Shown: positions 7,658 to 16,137, counted from the first letter of the stretch. The stretch: DNA of 25,209 nt from JAMCRD01 sp964633405 (GCA_964633405.1 CAZWFV010000006.1:1-25209); one strand, 5' to 3'. The notes: generated from the letters alone by a model not told the origin. A program made the numbers and translations.

Positions 7658-8581
7658 TCAATTTTTAGATTGACCCTTCTTTTGTTTACCTGTCTTCCAA
7701 TTGTTCCAGGTAACAAGAAGAGGGCTGGCTATAAAGATCGATGAGTATGCTCCCACCGTTGTCCCAACAAGCATGGTCAGAACGAAATACTTCAAACTTA
7801 GGGGCCCTAATAAGTATATAGCAAGCAAGACTAGAATAAGAGTGAATGATGTGCTCAAAGAGCGCCTCATTGTCTCATTAATACTACGATTGACTATGGC
7901 GGCAAAGTCTTCCCTACCCCTGAATTTCACCAGATTTTCCCTGACCCGGTCGAACACAACAATCGTGTCGTGGACTGAGAATCCCATGACGACCAGCAGG
8001 GCAACAAGGAAGTTTGAGTCGGCAGCTATGCCTAGGTATCTACTCAGGACGGAATAGAGTCCGGCTGGAATAACGACATCGTGGAACAAGGTGGTCAGAG
8101 TAAGTAAGCCGTACTTCCAAGAGCTGACTGGTCGAGAAACTTTACGGAAAGCGAAGGCGACGAACAGAGATATAAAGACCAGTACCAGAATTATAGCCCA
8201 GATGGCGTTCTGTTCAAGTTGCGCCGACACTACCGGACTCACGCTGGAGAAGGATACGTCCTGCACTCCGCCGCCAAATTGATTCTGCAGCTGAGTGAGA
8301 TATTGTTGACGCGTAGCTTCGGAGATGACTTCGGTGGTTATAGAATATGTCTCACTCTGGGAATCGTAGGCAACTGTCTCGACGTTCTGATGGAGGGTGG
8401 AGATAAAGAAAGTCTTTACATTATTGATCGTGGTGTTCGGAATCTTAACTTCCCATAATGATCCGCTCTTGAAATCGATGCCCAAACGGAATCCGAACAG
8501 GATGATTGCGGCTATAGCAGCGACCACCAAGGTGCCGGAAATACAGTAATATAATTTGCGATGTCCAATATAATTCCTCAT
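7658..8581 (-). CDS. secF: Protein translocase subunit SecF
   Basis: Inner-membrane partner of SecD that uses the proton motive force to help pull proteins through SecYEG. The N-terminal transmembrane helix (about 10-30), the GIDFKSGS segment, the extracytoplasmic domain, and a five-helix C-terminal block containing the family motif GFSVHDTIVVFDRVREN are all present. The length of 307 aa is normal. It follows the secD stop with one base between. It ends in TGA, which shows that TGA is a stop codon in this genome. No clear terminator lies before the next promoter. Confidence 0.96.
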   Translation of the reverse strand: MRNYIGHRKLYYCISGTLVVAAIAAIILFGFRLGIDFKSGSLWEVKIPNTTINNVKTFFISTLHQNVETVAYDSQSETYSITTEVISEATRQQYLTQLQNQFGGGVQDVSFSSVSPVVSAQLEQNAIWAIILVLVFISLFVAFAFRKVSRPVSSWKYGLLTLTTLFHDVVIPAGLYSVLSRYLGIAADSNFLVALLVVMGFSVHDTIVVFDRVRENLVKFRGREDFAAIVNRSINETMRRSLSTSFTLILVLLAIYLLGPLSLKYFVLTMLVGTTVGAYSSIFIASPLLVTWNNWKTGKQKKGQSKN

Positions 8582-8582
8582 C

Positions 8583-9869
8583 TTATTGTTTCTTTATAAA
8601 AACCTCTAGCATTGTTCTGGTAACGAATATAGCTGAGAACATGCTCACTATGACGCCGAACCCGAGTGTCAATGCAAATCCCTTCACGAAACTGGACGTC
8701 AGGAAATAGAGCACAACCGAGGTGATAATGGTACTTATATTCGAATCTCGAATCGACGGCCAAGCTCGCCTAAAGCCCTCTTCAATAGCAGCGTGCCAAT
8801 TCAGTCCTTTATTAACCTCTTCCCTAGACCGTTCGAAGATGAGGATATTCGCATCCACAGCCATACCTATGGAAAGGATAAAACCGGCTATGCCAGCAAG
8901 AGTGAGACTAAAACCGGGTATCAGGAACTTAAACAAGCCTAACGACAGCGACGTGTATATTAGAAGGGCGATGGCAGCAAACACTCCCAGAGAACGGTAT
9001 GAGATAATCATGAAAAGCATGACCAATAGCGTACCGATTATCCCGGCAACCACAATCTGATGCAACGCGTTGTCGGCGGCGGTTGCACTAACCGTCTGCT
9101 CGCTAACTAAGTTTATTGGAGCGGCAAGGGCACCGGCGTTGAATCTCGATACAAGCTGCTCAGCCACCGTTGGATCTATCCCGCTGCCGTTTATCTGAGC
9201 CTGACCGCCGGTTATAGGTTGATTGATCGATGGACACGAAAGACTTACGTTGTCGGGAAATACAAGATTACCGTCGACAAGTATACAGAGTGGTTTGCCA
9301 ACGTTATTGGTGGTGATGTCAGCCAGTATCTTCGCACCATCACTATTAAGGTCGAAGGTGACTATGGCATTGTTTGACTGATCGAACTGCACACTAGCGT
9401 CGGTAATATATCGGCCAGTAAGTTGCGTGGTAACCAGATTAACTCCATTATTGGTACTGGTGCTGGTCGTGCTTGTTGCACTTTGTTGTACAAGAGCAAA
9501 CTGCAGCGTCGGAAGCTCTCCGATCTGTTTCACCGCATCGGCAAGATTGCTGATACCGGGAAGGTCGACTAGTAACTGATACTTGCTGCCGTTTTGGGCT
9601 ACTGTAACCTGGGCGTCAGTAACACCATAGATATTTATACGTTTCTCGATGACATCCCTCAGTCCGTTGGCAACCGAATTGTAATCGGCCGACTTTATCG
9701 ACGACATGTCGATGTCATACACCAGCGACGTGCCGCCAGCCAGATCCAAACCATACTTCCAGGGACTGACGGTGGCGCCCCATTTCTTAGGATATATCAA
9801 TACAGCCGAGATGATGGCTATGATGAGAATTAATATAAGTACGGTGAAATTGGATTTCCAACTTTTCAT
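8583..9869 (-). CDS. secD: Protein translocase subunit SecD
   Basis: Forms the SecDF complex that drives late stages of Sec export. It has an N-terminal membrane helix (about 8-26), a GLDLAGGTSLVY motif, the P1 extracytoplasmic domain, and a C-terminal membrane block with the conserved GMAVDANILIFERSREE. At 428 aa it is on the short side, as expected for a SecD with a compact periplasmic region. Upstream lies tRNA-Lys, 24 nt away, so the two may share a transcript. The first 27 codons are repeated at 10714-10794 as part of a 770-bp duplication; this copy is intact. Confidence 0.96.
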   Translation of the reverse strand: MKSWKSNFTVLILILIIAIISAVLIYPKKWGATVSPWKYGLDLAGGTSLVYDIDMSSIKSADYNSVANGLRDVIEKRINIYGVTDAQVTVAQNGSKYQLLVDLPGISNLADAVKQIGELPTLQFALVQQSATSTTSTSTNNGVNLVTTQLTGRYITDASVQFDQSNNAIVTFDLNSDGAKILADITTNNVGKPLCILVDGNLVFPDNVSLSCPSINQPITGGQAQINGSGIDPTVAEQLVSRFNAGALAAPINLVSEQTVSATAADNALHQIVVAGIIGTLLVMLFMIISYRSLGVFAAIALLIYTSLSLGLFKFLIPGFSLTLAGIAGFILSIGMAVDANILIFERSREEVNKGLNWHAAIEEGFRRAWPSIRDSNISTIITSVVLYFLTSSFVKGFALTLGFGVIVSMFSAIFVTRTMLEVFIKKQ

Positions 9870-10558
9870 GATTTGTCGAAGCTGATACTATAGTGCCCCC
9901 ACGAGGGATCGAACCTCGGACCGTCTCCTTAAAAGGGAGCTGCTCTACCAACTGAGCTATAGGGGCTTTTATTCCTAACAATTAATGCTTCTCAACCGGC
10001 TCACCCAAACACTACCCTATTATCTCTTACTGGACGGGGTCACCCAAAGAAACTGTATCACAAATTACTCTTCTCCAAGGAGTTTTTCAAGCTCCTCGGC
10101 TAGTTTCTTGGCCCTGGAATCGAGCTTAGGAGTCTTGATCTTAATGTGTATATATAGGCTACCTCCCTTGGACATACCTTCCCCGGATACTTTCAGCTCC
10201 CTAGACGGATCGAATCCAGCCGGTATCTGGACCGACAGTTCCCTGCCGCCCAGGCCGATTACCTTTCTCTTTTTGCCAAGCAGTATATCGGTTACAGGCA
10301 CTTCCATGCCCATATATAGGTCGTCGCCCCTCCGTTCAAAGAGCGGGTGCTTTTTGATACTAATCTTAACGTAAAGATCCCCCGCTTTGGATTTCCGCTC
10401 GCCAGCCTCACCCATTCCAACAATCTTTATGATTTGACCATCGGCTACACCTGGTCTTATTTCCACCTTTACCGATCTAGAACCTTTCTTGCGGCCCTCG
10501 CCCTTACAGCTTGGGCATAATTCCACGGGCACTTCGCCAAGACCTCTACATTCCGGGC
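9789..10558. repeat. 770-bp direct repeat, copy A
   Basis: This segment recurs at 10714-11483. I found only two differences, G/A at 10494 versus 11419 and A/G at 10548 versus 11473, both silent in DnaJ. It holds the first 27 codons of secD, tRNA-Lys and the last 164 or so codons of dnaJ. At its right end the sequence jumps back to the repeat start through a 3-bp AGG microhomology. Confidence 0.93.
9894..9966 (-). tRNA. tRNA-Lys(TTT), copy A
   Basis: A 73-nt cloverleaf read on the minus strand. The acceptor GCCCCTA pairs with TGGGGGC (one T-G wobble), the D arm is GCTC/GAGC, the anticodon loop CTTTTAA gives anticodon TTT, and the T arm is CGAGG-TTCGATC-CCTCG. The discriminator is A and CCA is not encoded. 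The outermost anticodon-stem pair (27-43) is a G-A mismatch. An identical gene lies at 10819-10891. MnmA encoded at 2725-3849 would thiolate its wobble base. Confidence 0.96.
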
Positions 10559-10560
10559 AG
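10065..10560 (-). pseudogene. dnaJ 3' fragment in repeat copy A
   Basis: Encodes DnaJ from about residue 194 (CPECRGLGEVPVEL) to the normal C-terminus, identical to the complete gene at 10990-12063. Upstream the reading frame runs into secD-derived sequence at 10559 and then the N gap, so the J domain and half the zinc-finger region are missing. It is either the leftover half of a tandem duplication or an assembly product. No independent function is likely. Confidence 0.85.
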
Positions 10561-10613
10561 GATATATCAATACAGCCGAGATGATGGCTATGATGAGAAT
10601 TAATATAAGTACG
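10559..10613. repeat. 55-bp contig-end repeat
   Basis: Identical to 9789-9843 and to the 55 bases that begin the next contig (10714-10768). An odd-numbered exact overlap of 55 is what a de Bruijn assembler with k=55 leaves at a branch point. It shows that the flanking contigs can be joined without the Ns. Confidence 0.88.
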
Positions 10614-10713
10614 NNNNNNNNNNNNNNNNNNNNNNNNNNNNNNNNNNNNNNNNNNNNNNNNNNNNNNNNNNNNNNNNNNNNNNNNNNNNNNNNNNNNNNN
10701 NNNNNNNNNNNNN
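10614..10713. other. Scaffold gap of 100 N
   Basis: Exactly 100 consecutive N bases, the usual placeholder for a gap of unknown length. Both edges carry the same 55 bp, so the real gap may be zero with a 55-bp overlap. Reading frames drawn across it are artefacts. Confidence 0.99.
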
Positions 10714-10794
10714 AGGATATATCAATACAGCCGAGATGATGGCTATGATGAGAATTAATATAAGTACGGTGAAATTGGATTTCCAACTTTTCAT
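10714..10794 (-). pseudogene. secD 5' fragment in repeat copy B
   Basis: Holds the start codon and first 27 codons of secD, including the N-terminal membrane helix, and then ends at the contig edge. If the contigs are joined through the shared 55 bp, the frame runs on out of phase into dnaJ sequence for 29 codons (ARNVEVLAKCPW...) and stops, giving a 56-aa membrane-anchored chimera of no evident function. Confidence 0.8.
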
Positions 10795-10818
10795 GATTTG
10801 TCGAAGCTGATACTATAG

Positions 10819-10891
10819 TGCCCCCACGAGGGATCGAACCTCGGACCGTCTCCTTAAAAGGGAGCTGCTCTACCAACTGAGCTATAGGGGC
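10819..10891 (-). tRNA. tRNA-Lys(TTT), copy B
   Basis: Identical to the gene at 9894-9966, with anticodon TTT in the loop CTTTTAA, no encoded CCA, and the same G-A mismatch at the top of the anticodon stem. It lies 98 nt downstream of the intact dnaJ. Whether the genome truly has two copies depends on the duplication described for 9789-11483. Confidence 0.9.
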
Positions 10892-10989
10892 TTTTATTCC
10901 TAACAATTAATGCTTCTCAACCGGCTCACCCAAACACTACCCTATTATCTCTTACTGGACGGGGTCACCCAAAGAAACTGTATCACAAA

Positions 10990-12063
10990 TTACTCTTCTC
11001 CAAGGAGTTTTTCAAGCTCCTCGGCTAGTTTCTTGGCCCTGGAATCGAGCTTAGGAGTCTTGATCTTAATGTGTATATATAGGCTACCTCCCTTGGACAT
11101 ACCTTCCCCGGATACTTTCAGCTCCCTAGACGGATCGAATCCAGCCGGTATCTGGACCGACAGTTCCCTGCCGCCCAGGCCGATTACCTTTCTCTTTTTG
11201 CCAAGCAGTATATCGGTTACAGGCACTTCCATGCCCATATATAGGTCGTCGCCCCTCCGTTCAAAGAGCGGGTGCTTTTTGATACTAATCTTAACGTAAA
11301 GATCCCCCGCTTTGGATTTCCGCTCGCCAGCCTCACCCATTCCAACAATCTTTATGATTTGACCATCGGCTACACCTGGTCTTATTTCCACCTTTACCGA
11401 TCTAGAACCTTTCTTGCGACCCTCGCCCTTACAGCTTGGGCATAATTCCACGGGCACTTCGCCAAGACCTCTGCATTCCGGGCAGGTGACAACATGCACA
11501 AAGTTGCCGAACACCGTGCTCCTAGATTCGCGAATTTCTCCTCTCCCCGCGCAGTGTTCGCATTTTTTTAAACCCCTGTCAGATTTATAACCCAAACCGC
11601 CACAGGAGTCGCAGGCAACTTTGGTTTCGAACTTAAGATCGATAGATTTTCCGGCTTTTGCTTCCTCAAGACTTATCTGTATGCCCAATTCTAAATCGGA
11701 ACCTTGTTCATAGCTTTTGCGTCGAGGCCGCATACCCATCCCTTCGAAGAAGGTCTCGAAAATATCTCCAAGATCGCCGACATTGCCGAAATCCCCAAAG
11801 TTAACATCCCAATTGAATCCGCCAGGGAAGCCGCCTGGACCGGCGGCTGGTCCCCCTTCGTAGACCCGACCGAAGCGATCGTATTCAGATCGCTTGCGGG
11901 TATCAGAAAGTATTTGATACGCCTCATTGACTTCTTTGAACTTGGCCTCGTCACCCCCAGCCTTGTCAGGATGATATTTATGGGCCATCTGACGATAAGC
12001 CTTCTTAATGTCTTCTGGCGAAGCGTTGCGAGAAATACCGAGTATCTTGTAGTAATCCTTCAT
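10990..12063 (-). CDS. dnaJ: Chaperone protein DnaJ
   Basis: Hsp40 co-chaperone that delivers unfolded clients to DnaK and stimulates its ATPase. The J domain carries HPD (31-33), followed by a Gly/Phe-rich linker (about 70-110) and four CxxCxGxG zinc motifs with cysteines at 151/154, 168/171, 194/197 and 208/211. The C-terminal substrate-binding domain is complete, making a 357-aa type I DnaJ. It begins 4 nt after the membrane-protein gene and belongs to the grpE-dnaK operon. Its last 164 or so codons are duplicated at 10065-10558. Between it and tRNA-Lys lie 98 bp with two direct TTTGGGTGA repeats and no obvious terminator. Confidence 0.98.
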   Translation of the reverse strand: MKDYYKILGISRNASPEDIKKAYRQMAHKYHPDKAGGDEAKFKEVNEAYQILSDTRKRSEYDRFGRVYEGGPAAGPGGFPGGFNWDVNFGDFGNVGDLGDIFETFFEGMGMRPRRKSYEQGSDLELGIQISLEEAKAGKSIDLKFETKVACDSCGGLGYKSDRGLKKCEHCAGRGEIRESRSTVFGNFVHVVTCPECRGLGEVPVELCPSCKGEGRKKGSRSVKVEIRPGVADGQIIKIVGMGEAGERKSKAGDLYVKISIKKHPLFERRGDDLYMGMEVPVTDILLGKKRKVIGLGGRELSVQIPAGFDPSRELKVSGEGMSKGGSLYIHIKIKTPKLDSRAKKLAEELEKLLGEE

Positions 12064-12067
12064 TTAA

Positions 12068-13042
12068 TTATTTCAAAACTATAATCTCGTGGGCGCGCGA
12101 TTCCATTTGCATCTCCGCGAAGTTGGTGAGTATCAATATTTCGAATATCAGGAATCCAGTTATAAGCAGTGGGTATGAAAGGATTACTGCCACCAACCTA
12201 ACTGCGGACCACAATATAATATACAGACCCAATATTGCAAGGAATTGGGCCGGCTGACCTAGGCTGTTCATCTTATCCACTATTACCTGGAGAATATTCG
12301 CCGAGATAGAAGCGTCCGGGTTGAGCGATATCCCAAACTTACCATCAATTAACGCGACCGAGGAACTAGCCTGCTGGGCAATCAGTTGATTCTTGTAGCT
12401 GGTAGGCTGGGCATTGAAACCCGGGATACCGGACAAGGCCGTTTTGGCTTCCGAGGCAAAGAATGCACGCACCGTCTCACCCGGCGAATATGGCTGTTGA
12501 ACGACATACTGCATCGTTGGCGTGACGATGTAAGAGTCGATATATACAGCCATGCTGGAATATGACAATGACGGAATGCCTAATGTGCCCGAAATTGCCA
12601 GAATTACTATTCCGCCGCCTATGCCGGTTAGCCCACCCACCATGGCTTTCCTGGCAACGCTGGAAAAGGAGATCTTAAGCATATTGTTCAACTCGTGTCT
12701 AGCTGAGAAGACGCCGGCACTGAAGAAAAGCAGCACGAACAGCGCAGAGATCACCAAGTAGGTAAGATTTACGGAGTAGAATGGCAGGATCAACCCCAAT
12801 ACTGACAGGAATAAACCCAGCCATACCTGAGATGACGTCTTCAGGAATATAGATTGAAGGGCAAAGAGATTAAGGAAAAGTACAACCAGCACACCGCACC
12901 AGATCATGCTCCCGATAATGAACAGATAAGCTGCGGCGCCGATAGTGATGGCCGGAACCACCAGCGTAACAATTAGCTTCCAGCTTGATCGATTAACCTC
13001 CGCTACATCCGGTTCTTTCTCAAGGATTGAAGCTTCAGCCAT
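12068..13042 (-). CDS. Polytopic membrane protein between dnaK and dnaJ, unknown
   Basis: I do not recognise this 324-aa protein. Hydrophobic segments at about 22-45, 46-67, 73-90, 92-112 and 136-157 are followed by a polar, Ser/Gln-rich stretch of about 100 residues (160-262), probably on the outer face, and two more helices (about 265-310). The N-terminal 20 residues are acidic. No catalytic motif is visible. It sits 14 nt after the dnaK stop and 4 nt before the dnaJ start, so it must be co-expressed with the chaperones. A role in membrane-linked protein quality control or assembly is a guess from position. No signs of foreign origin are evident. Confidence 0.75.
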   Translation of the reverse strand: MAEASILEKEPDVAEVNRSSWKLIVTLVVPAITIGAAAYLFIIGSMIWCGVLVVLFLNLFALQSIFLKTSSQVWLGLFLSVLGLILPFYSVNLTYLVISALFVLLFFSAGVFSARHELNNMLKISFSSVARKAMVGGLTGIGGGIVILAISGTLGIPSLSYSSMAVYIDSYIVTPTMQYVVQQPYSPGETVRAFFASEAKTALSGIPGFNAQPTSYKNQLIAQQASSSVALIDGKFGISLNPDASISANILQVIVDKMNSLGQPAQFLAILGLYIILWSAVRLVAVILSYPLLITGFLIFEILILTNFAEMQMESRAHEIIVLK

Positions 13043-13056
13043 TATTAAATTTTAGC

Positions 13057-14904
13057 CTACTTGTTATCCCCTGTCGAAGGATTATCCGTATGGTCAGCGC
13101 CACCCTTACCGTACATAGACTGGCCTATCTTTTGCAGCTCCCCGGATAAATCGTCTATAGCCGAGTTTATCTTATCTTTATCATCGGACCCCATTGCGGT
13201 CCTAAGGGCGGTGATCTTGGCGTTAACGCCATCCTTTATCTCTGCGGAGACTTTATCCGCTGCGTCCTTAAGCGACTTCTCAGCTGAATAAATCGTAGCC
13301 TCAGCTCGGTTCTTCGCCTCGATAAGATCACGCTTCTTGGTATCTTCGTCGGCATGGGCCGCAGCTTCATTCTTCAGGCGTTCAACCTCTTCCTTAGATA
13401 AGGAGGTTGATGCCTCTATTCGCACTGACTGACTCTTATTAGTAGCCTTATCCACCGCTTTCACGCTCAGGATCCCATTGGCGTCTATATCGAAAGATAC
13501 TTCAATCTGCGGCAGGCCGCGCGGCGACGGAGGAATGCCATCGAGAATGAAACGAGCCAACGTCTTATTATCGGCCGACATGGGCCGTTCGCCTTGAGTC
13601 ACGTGTATCTCCACAGAGGTCTGGCTGTCTGCCGCCGTAGAGAATACCTGGCTCTTAGAAGTTGGGATGGTCGTGTTTTTGGATATCATCGGCGTAGCAA
13701 CCCCACCCATTGTCTCGATAGAAAGGGTAAGTGGGGTAACATCGAGTAGGAGCACGTCCTTCACGTCTCCCTGCAATATGCCGGCTTCGACCGCCGCACC
13801 AACGGCCACGACCTCATCTGGATTGATGCCACGGTGAGGCTCCTTGCCAAACAGCTTCTTTACCGCCTCCTGCATTGCCGGCATGCGCGTCTGCCCGCCG
13901 ACCATTACAATCTCATCCATATCATTCAATTTGAAGCCAGCGTCCTGTACCGCCTTTTTGGTAAGCTCCATAGAGCGATCGATGTAATCCCGGACCAGTT
14001 CCTCCAACTTGGCACGACTAAGTTTTATAAGGAAGTGTTTCGGGCCAGAGGCGTCGGAGGTTATATAAGGAAGGTTTATCTCGCTCTCCATCGCGGTCGA
14101 GAGCTCGTGTTTAGCCCTCTCCGCGGCTTCCTTAAGCCGCTGCAGCGCTAATGGGTCGCCAGATATGTCTATGCCCTGGTCGCTCTTATATTGTTTCACC
14201 AGGTATTCAATTATTCTCTTGTCAAAGTCGTCGCCGCCCAGGTGCGTATCACCACCGGTGGATTTTACCTCAACTGTATTATCACCGACCTCCAAGACGG
14301 ATATGTCAAATGTGCCGCCGCCGAAGTCATAAACAACTATCTTCTCATTTTTCTGGCGGTTAAGGCCGTAGGCAAGCGCCGCAGCAGTCGGTTCGTTAAT
14401 TATCCTCCGTACCTTGAACCCAGCTATCTCCCCGGCGTTCTTGGTAGCTTGGCGCTGAGAATCGTCAAAATAAGCCGGCACGGTTATAACCGCCTCCTGT
14501 ATAGGCTCGCCGACCCGCATCTCGGCATCAGCCTTAAGTTTAGCCAGAACCATAGCCGATATCTCTTCCGGATGATAATACTTGTCGCCCATTTTTATCT
14601 CCACTCCTCCATCTGCGGATGACCTTATCTCATACGGGAGCCAGTTTTTATCTTTTTGCACCTCTTGGTCGGAAAATTTACGACCAATCAGTCGTTTAAC
14701 GGAAAAGATGGTGTTATGCGGATTAGTTATAGCCTGACGTTTAGCAACCTGGCCCACCAAGCGCTCATTGGACTTTGAAATCGCGACTATTGATGGTGTG
14801 GTGCGGTTGCCCTCGGAATTTTCGAGAATCTTCGGCTCCCCTCCCTCTATTACCGCCATAGCGGAATTGGTTGTACCTAAGTCTATTCCTAAAATTTTGG
14901 ACAT
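13057..14904 (-). CDS. dnaK: Chaperone protein DnaK (Hsp70)
   Basis: ATP-driven folding chaperone. The ATPase domain begins ILGIDLGTTNSAMAVIEGG (4 onward) and contains VYDFGGGTFDISVLE and the IVMVGGQTRMP strand. The linker DVLLLDVTPLTLSIE leads into the substrate-binding domain and a helical lid ending in a Gly/Asp-rich tail. Its 615 aa is normal. It follows grpE by 13 nt; that gap is AT-rich and has TATAAT 5 nt before the ATG, so an internal promoter is possible. There is no Shine-Dalgarno sequence. Confidence 0.99.
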   Translation of the reverse strand: MSKILGIDLGTTNSAMAVIEGGEPKILENSEGNRTTPSIVAISKSNERLVGQVAKRQAITNPHNTIFSVKRLIGRKFSDQEVQKDKNWLPYEIRSSADGGVEIKMGDKYYHPEEISAMVLAKLKADAEMRVGEPIQEAVITVPAYFDDSQRQATKNAGEIAGFKVRRIINEPTAAALAYGLNRQKNEKIVVYDFGGGTFDISVLEVGDNTVEVKSTGGDTHLGGDDFDKRIIEYLVKQYKSDQGIDISGDPLALQRLKEAAERAKHELSTAMESEINLPYITSDASGPKHFLIKLSRAKLEELVRDYIDRSMELTKKAVQDAGFKLNDMDEIVMVGGQTRMPAMQEAVKKLFGKEPHRGINPDEVVAVGAAVEAGILQGDVKDVLLLDVTPLTLSIETMGGVATPMISKNTTIPTSKSQVFSTAADSQTSVEIHVTQGERPMSADNKTLARFILDGIPPSPRGLPQIEVSFDIDANGILSVKAVDKATNKSQSVRIEASTSLSKEEVERLKNEAAAHADEDTKKRDLIEAKNRAEATIYSAEKSLKDAADKVSAEIKDGVNAKITALRTAMGSDDKDKINSAIDDLSGELQKIGQSMYGKGGADHTDNPSTGDNK

Positions 14905-14917
14905 ATCTTATTATATT

Positions 14918-15451
14918 TTATTTTACTAATCTTACTCTTGTTGGACGCAATAATTTACCCTGATACATATATCCAGCTTCAACCTCTTCGGCCACCGTGC
15001 CCGAAACCCACTTCTTATCAGCAGGCAGCAGGGACAGATCCATAACCCCTACCGCTTCCTGGAAACTCGGGTTAAATTGGTCACCTGGACTGACTCTTAT
15101 TCTCTCAAGACCTTTACTGCGCAAAACATCCTCGAGCTGGCTTTTTATCATATATACCCCTTTCTCTACCGGCCCCGCCTTTTCAATCGAAACCAACCCC
15201 AACTCGAAACTGTCCACAACCGGAATTAGGTCACGGATGACCTCTTCCCCGCCAATCCTGGCGATCTCCCGCAACCGCTGTAATTCCTCCTTCTTGTAAT
15301 TTATGAAGTCGGCCTTGGCTCTTTGCCATCCCGCCAGATACTCGTCGCGTTCCTTGGTTACCCTACTCAGCTCGTCCTCCTTAAGCGGTTCCTGATCCTT
15401 CTTCTCGGATTCTTCGGGGGGTATTGCCTTGTTAACGTTTTTATCTCCCAT
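14918..15451 (-). CDS. grpE: Nucleotide exchange factor GrpE
   Basis: Releases ADP from DnaK and is the first gene of the chaperone operon. It has a charged N-terminus, a long coiled-coil helix (through TKERDEYLAGWQRAKADF) and the C-terminal beta domain ending VEAGYMYQGKLLRPTRV. I chose the ATG at 15451 (177 aa). A TTG nine bases upstream (15460) would give 180 aa, but it overlaps the putative -10 box (15459-15464) and would lie upstream of the predicted transcription start. No hrcA lies beside it. Confidence 0.94.
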   Translation of the reverse strand: MGDKNVNKAIPPEESEKKDQEPLKEDELSRVTKERDEYLAGWQRAKADFINYKKEELQRLREIARIGGEEVIRDLIPVVDSFELGLVSIEKAGPVEKGVYMIKSQLEDVLRSKGLERIRVSPGDQFNPSFQEAVGVMDLSLLPADKKWVSGTVAEEVEAGYMYQGKLLRPTRVRLVK

Positions 15452-15458
15452 TGTATTC

Positions 15459-15487
15459 AAGATACAAGCCTCTAATCAATATTTCCA
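15459..15487 (-). promoter_or_regulatory. Putative grpE-dnaK operon promoter
   Basis: The minus strand has TGGAAA (15482-15487), a 17-bp spacer and TATCTT (15459-15464), which ends 7 nt before the chosen ATG. No CIRCE element is present. A hairpin-like GTACC-GT-GGTAC (15510-15521) lies upstream of the -35 and is the only candidate operator. Both boxes match the consensus at four of six positions. Confidence 0.45.
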
Positions 15488-15534
15488 GTCTGCTCGGCCG
15501 GAAACTAACGTACCGTGGTACATCTTTTACTCAA

Positions 15535-16137
15535 CTAACCGCGCCTTGTCAAGGCCTCGCGCAGCGTTTCTTCGTCGGCAAACTCAATCTCGCCGCCGGT
15601 AGGAATTCCCCTGCCTAATTTAGTGATCTTATCCGCAAACGGCTTGAGTTCTTGGGCAATCATTGAAGCTATTATCCCGCCGGCCGATGTGGGATTTACG
15701 GCAATAAGTATCTCCTTGGCCTTACCGTTCAATGAATCCTTTATCCATTGTTTAAGGCTCTGCAGCCTCAATCTCTGTTCGGTTTCAAGAACGCCGCTCT
15801 TCATTAGATCTCCGATTATCAGATAACGGCCGTTGAACTTCTTAGCGTTTTCCAGGGATAGGAGGTCCGTCTCCTTCTCGACTACGGCGATAACGCTCTT
15901 ATCCCGGTGGGGATCCGAGCAAATACCGCACAGATCCCCCGCTCCCTCATATATATAGAAGCAGTTCTTGCATGTTTTTATGTTCTTAAGGTCCGAAATC
16001 ACCTTGGCTGTCTCGTTCTGCATCGCCGCACCGCGATGTATGAAGTGGAAGGCCAGACGTATGGCCTGGCGGGGTCCGATACCCGGCAGCTCCGAGAAAG
16101 TATCCACGAAGCGCTTAATCGATTCTGGGATTTTCAT
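15535..16137 (-). CDS. recR: Recombination mediator protein RecR
   Basis: Acts with RecO and/or RecF to load RecA on gapped DNA. The N-terminal helix-hairpin-helix LPGIGPRQAIRLAF (17-30), the zinc finger with Cys56, 59, 70 and 73, and the Toprim segment VIAVVEKETDLLSLE are all present. It is a normal 200 aa in length. Its start lies 23 bases inside the 3' end of dnaB, so translation is probably coupled. It is the last gene of the cysS-dnaB-recR operon. Confidence 0.97.
   Translation of the reverse strand: MKIPESIKRFVDTFSELPGIGPRQAIRLAFHFIHRGAAMQNETAKVISDLKNIKTCKNCFYIYEGAGDLCGICSDPHRDKSVIAVVEKETDLLSLENAKKFNGRYLIIGDLMKSGVLETEQRLRLQSLKQWIKDSLNGKAKEILIAVNPTSAGGIIASMIAQELKPFADKITKLGRGIPTGGEIEFADEETLREALTRRG

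Larger units (their letters stand above)
10714..11483. repeat. 770-bp direct repeat, copy B
   Basis: The second copy of 9789-10558, offset by 925 bases including the N gap, with two silent differences near its right end. It continues without a break into the intact dnaJ gene, whereas copy A is the one continuous with intact secD. Confidence 0.93.

Noticed and set aside
7658..7660. Recoded TGA (SR1/Gracilibacteria code)
   Set aside because: secF ends at TGA at the usual family length, and the protein translations need no TGA readthrough.
10469..10906. Open frame running across the N gap
   Set aside because: It joins tRNA-Lys and secD-derived sequence to out-of-frame dnaJ sequence through Ns; it is an artefact of the scaffold gap.
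9985..11299. Two identical plus-strand 129-aa frames inside the repeats (9985-10374 and 10910-11299)
   Set aside because: They are antisense to dnaJ and duplicated only because the DNA is duplicated; no family resemblance or binding site was seen.
15452..15460. TTG start for grpE
   Set aside because: It lies within or upstream of the predicted -10 and transcription start; the ATG at 15451 fits better.
15461..15534. CIRCE heat-shock element
   Set aside because: No TTAGCACTC-N9-GAGTGCTAA-like repeat was found upstream of grpE.
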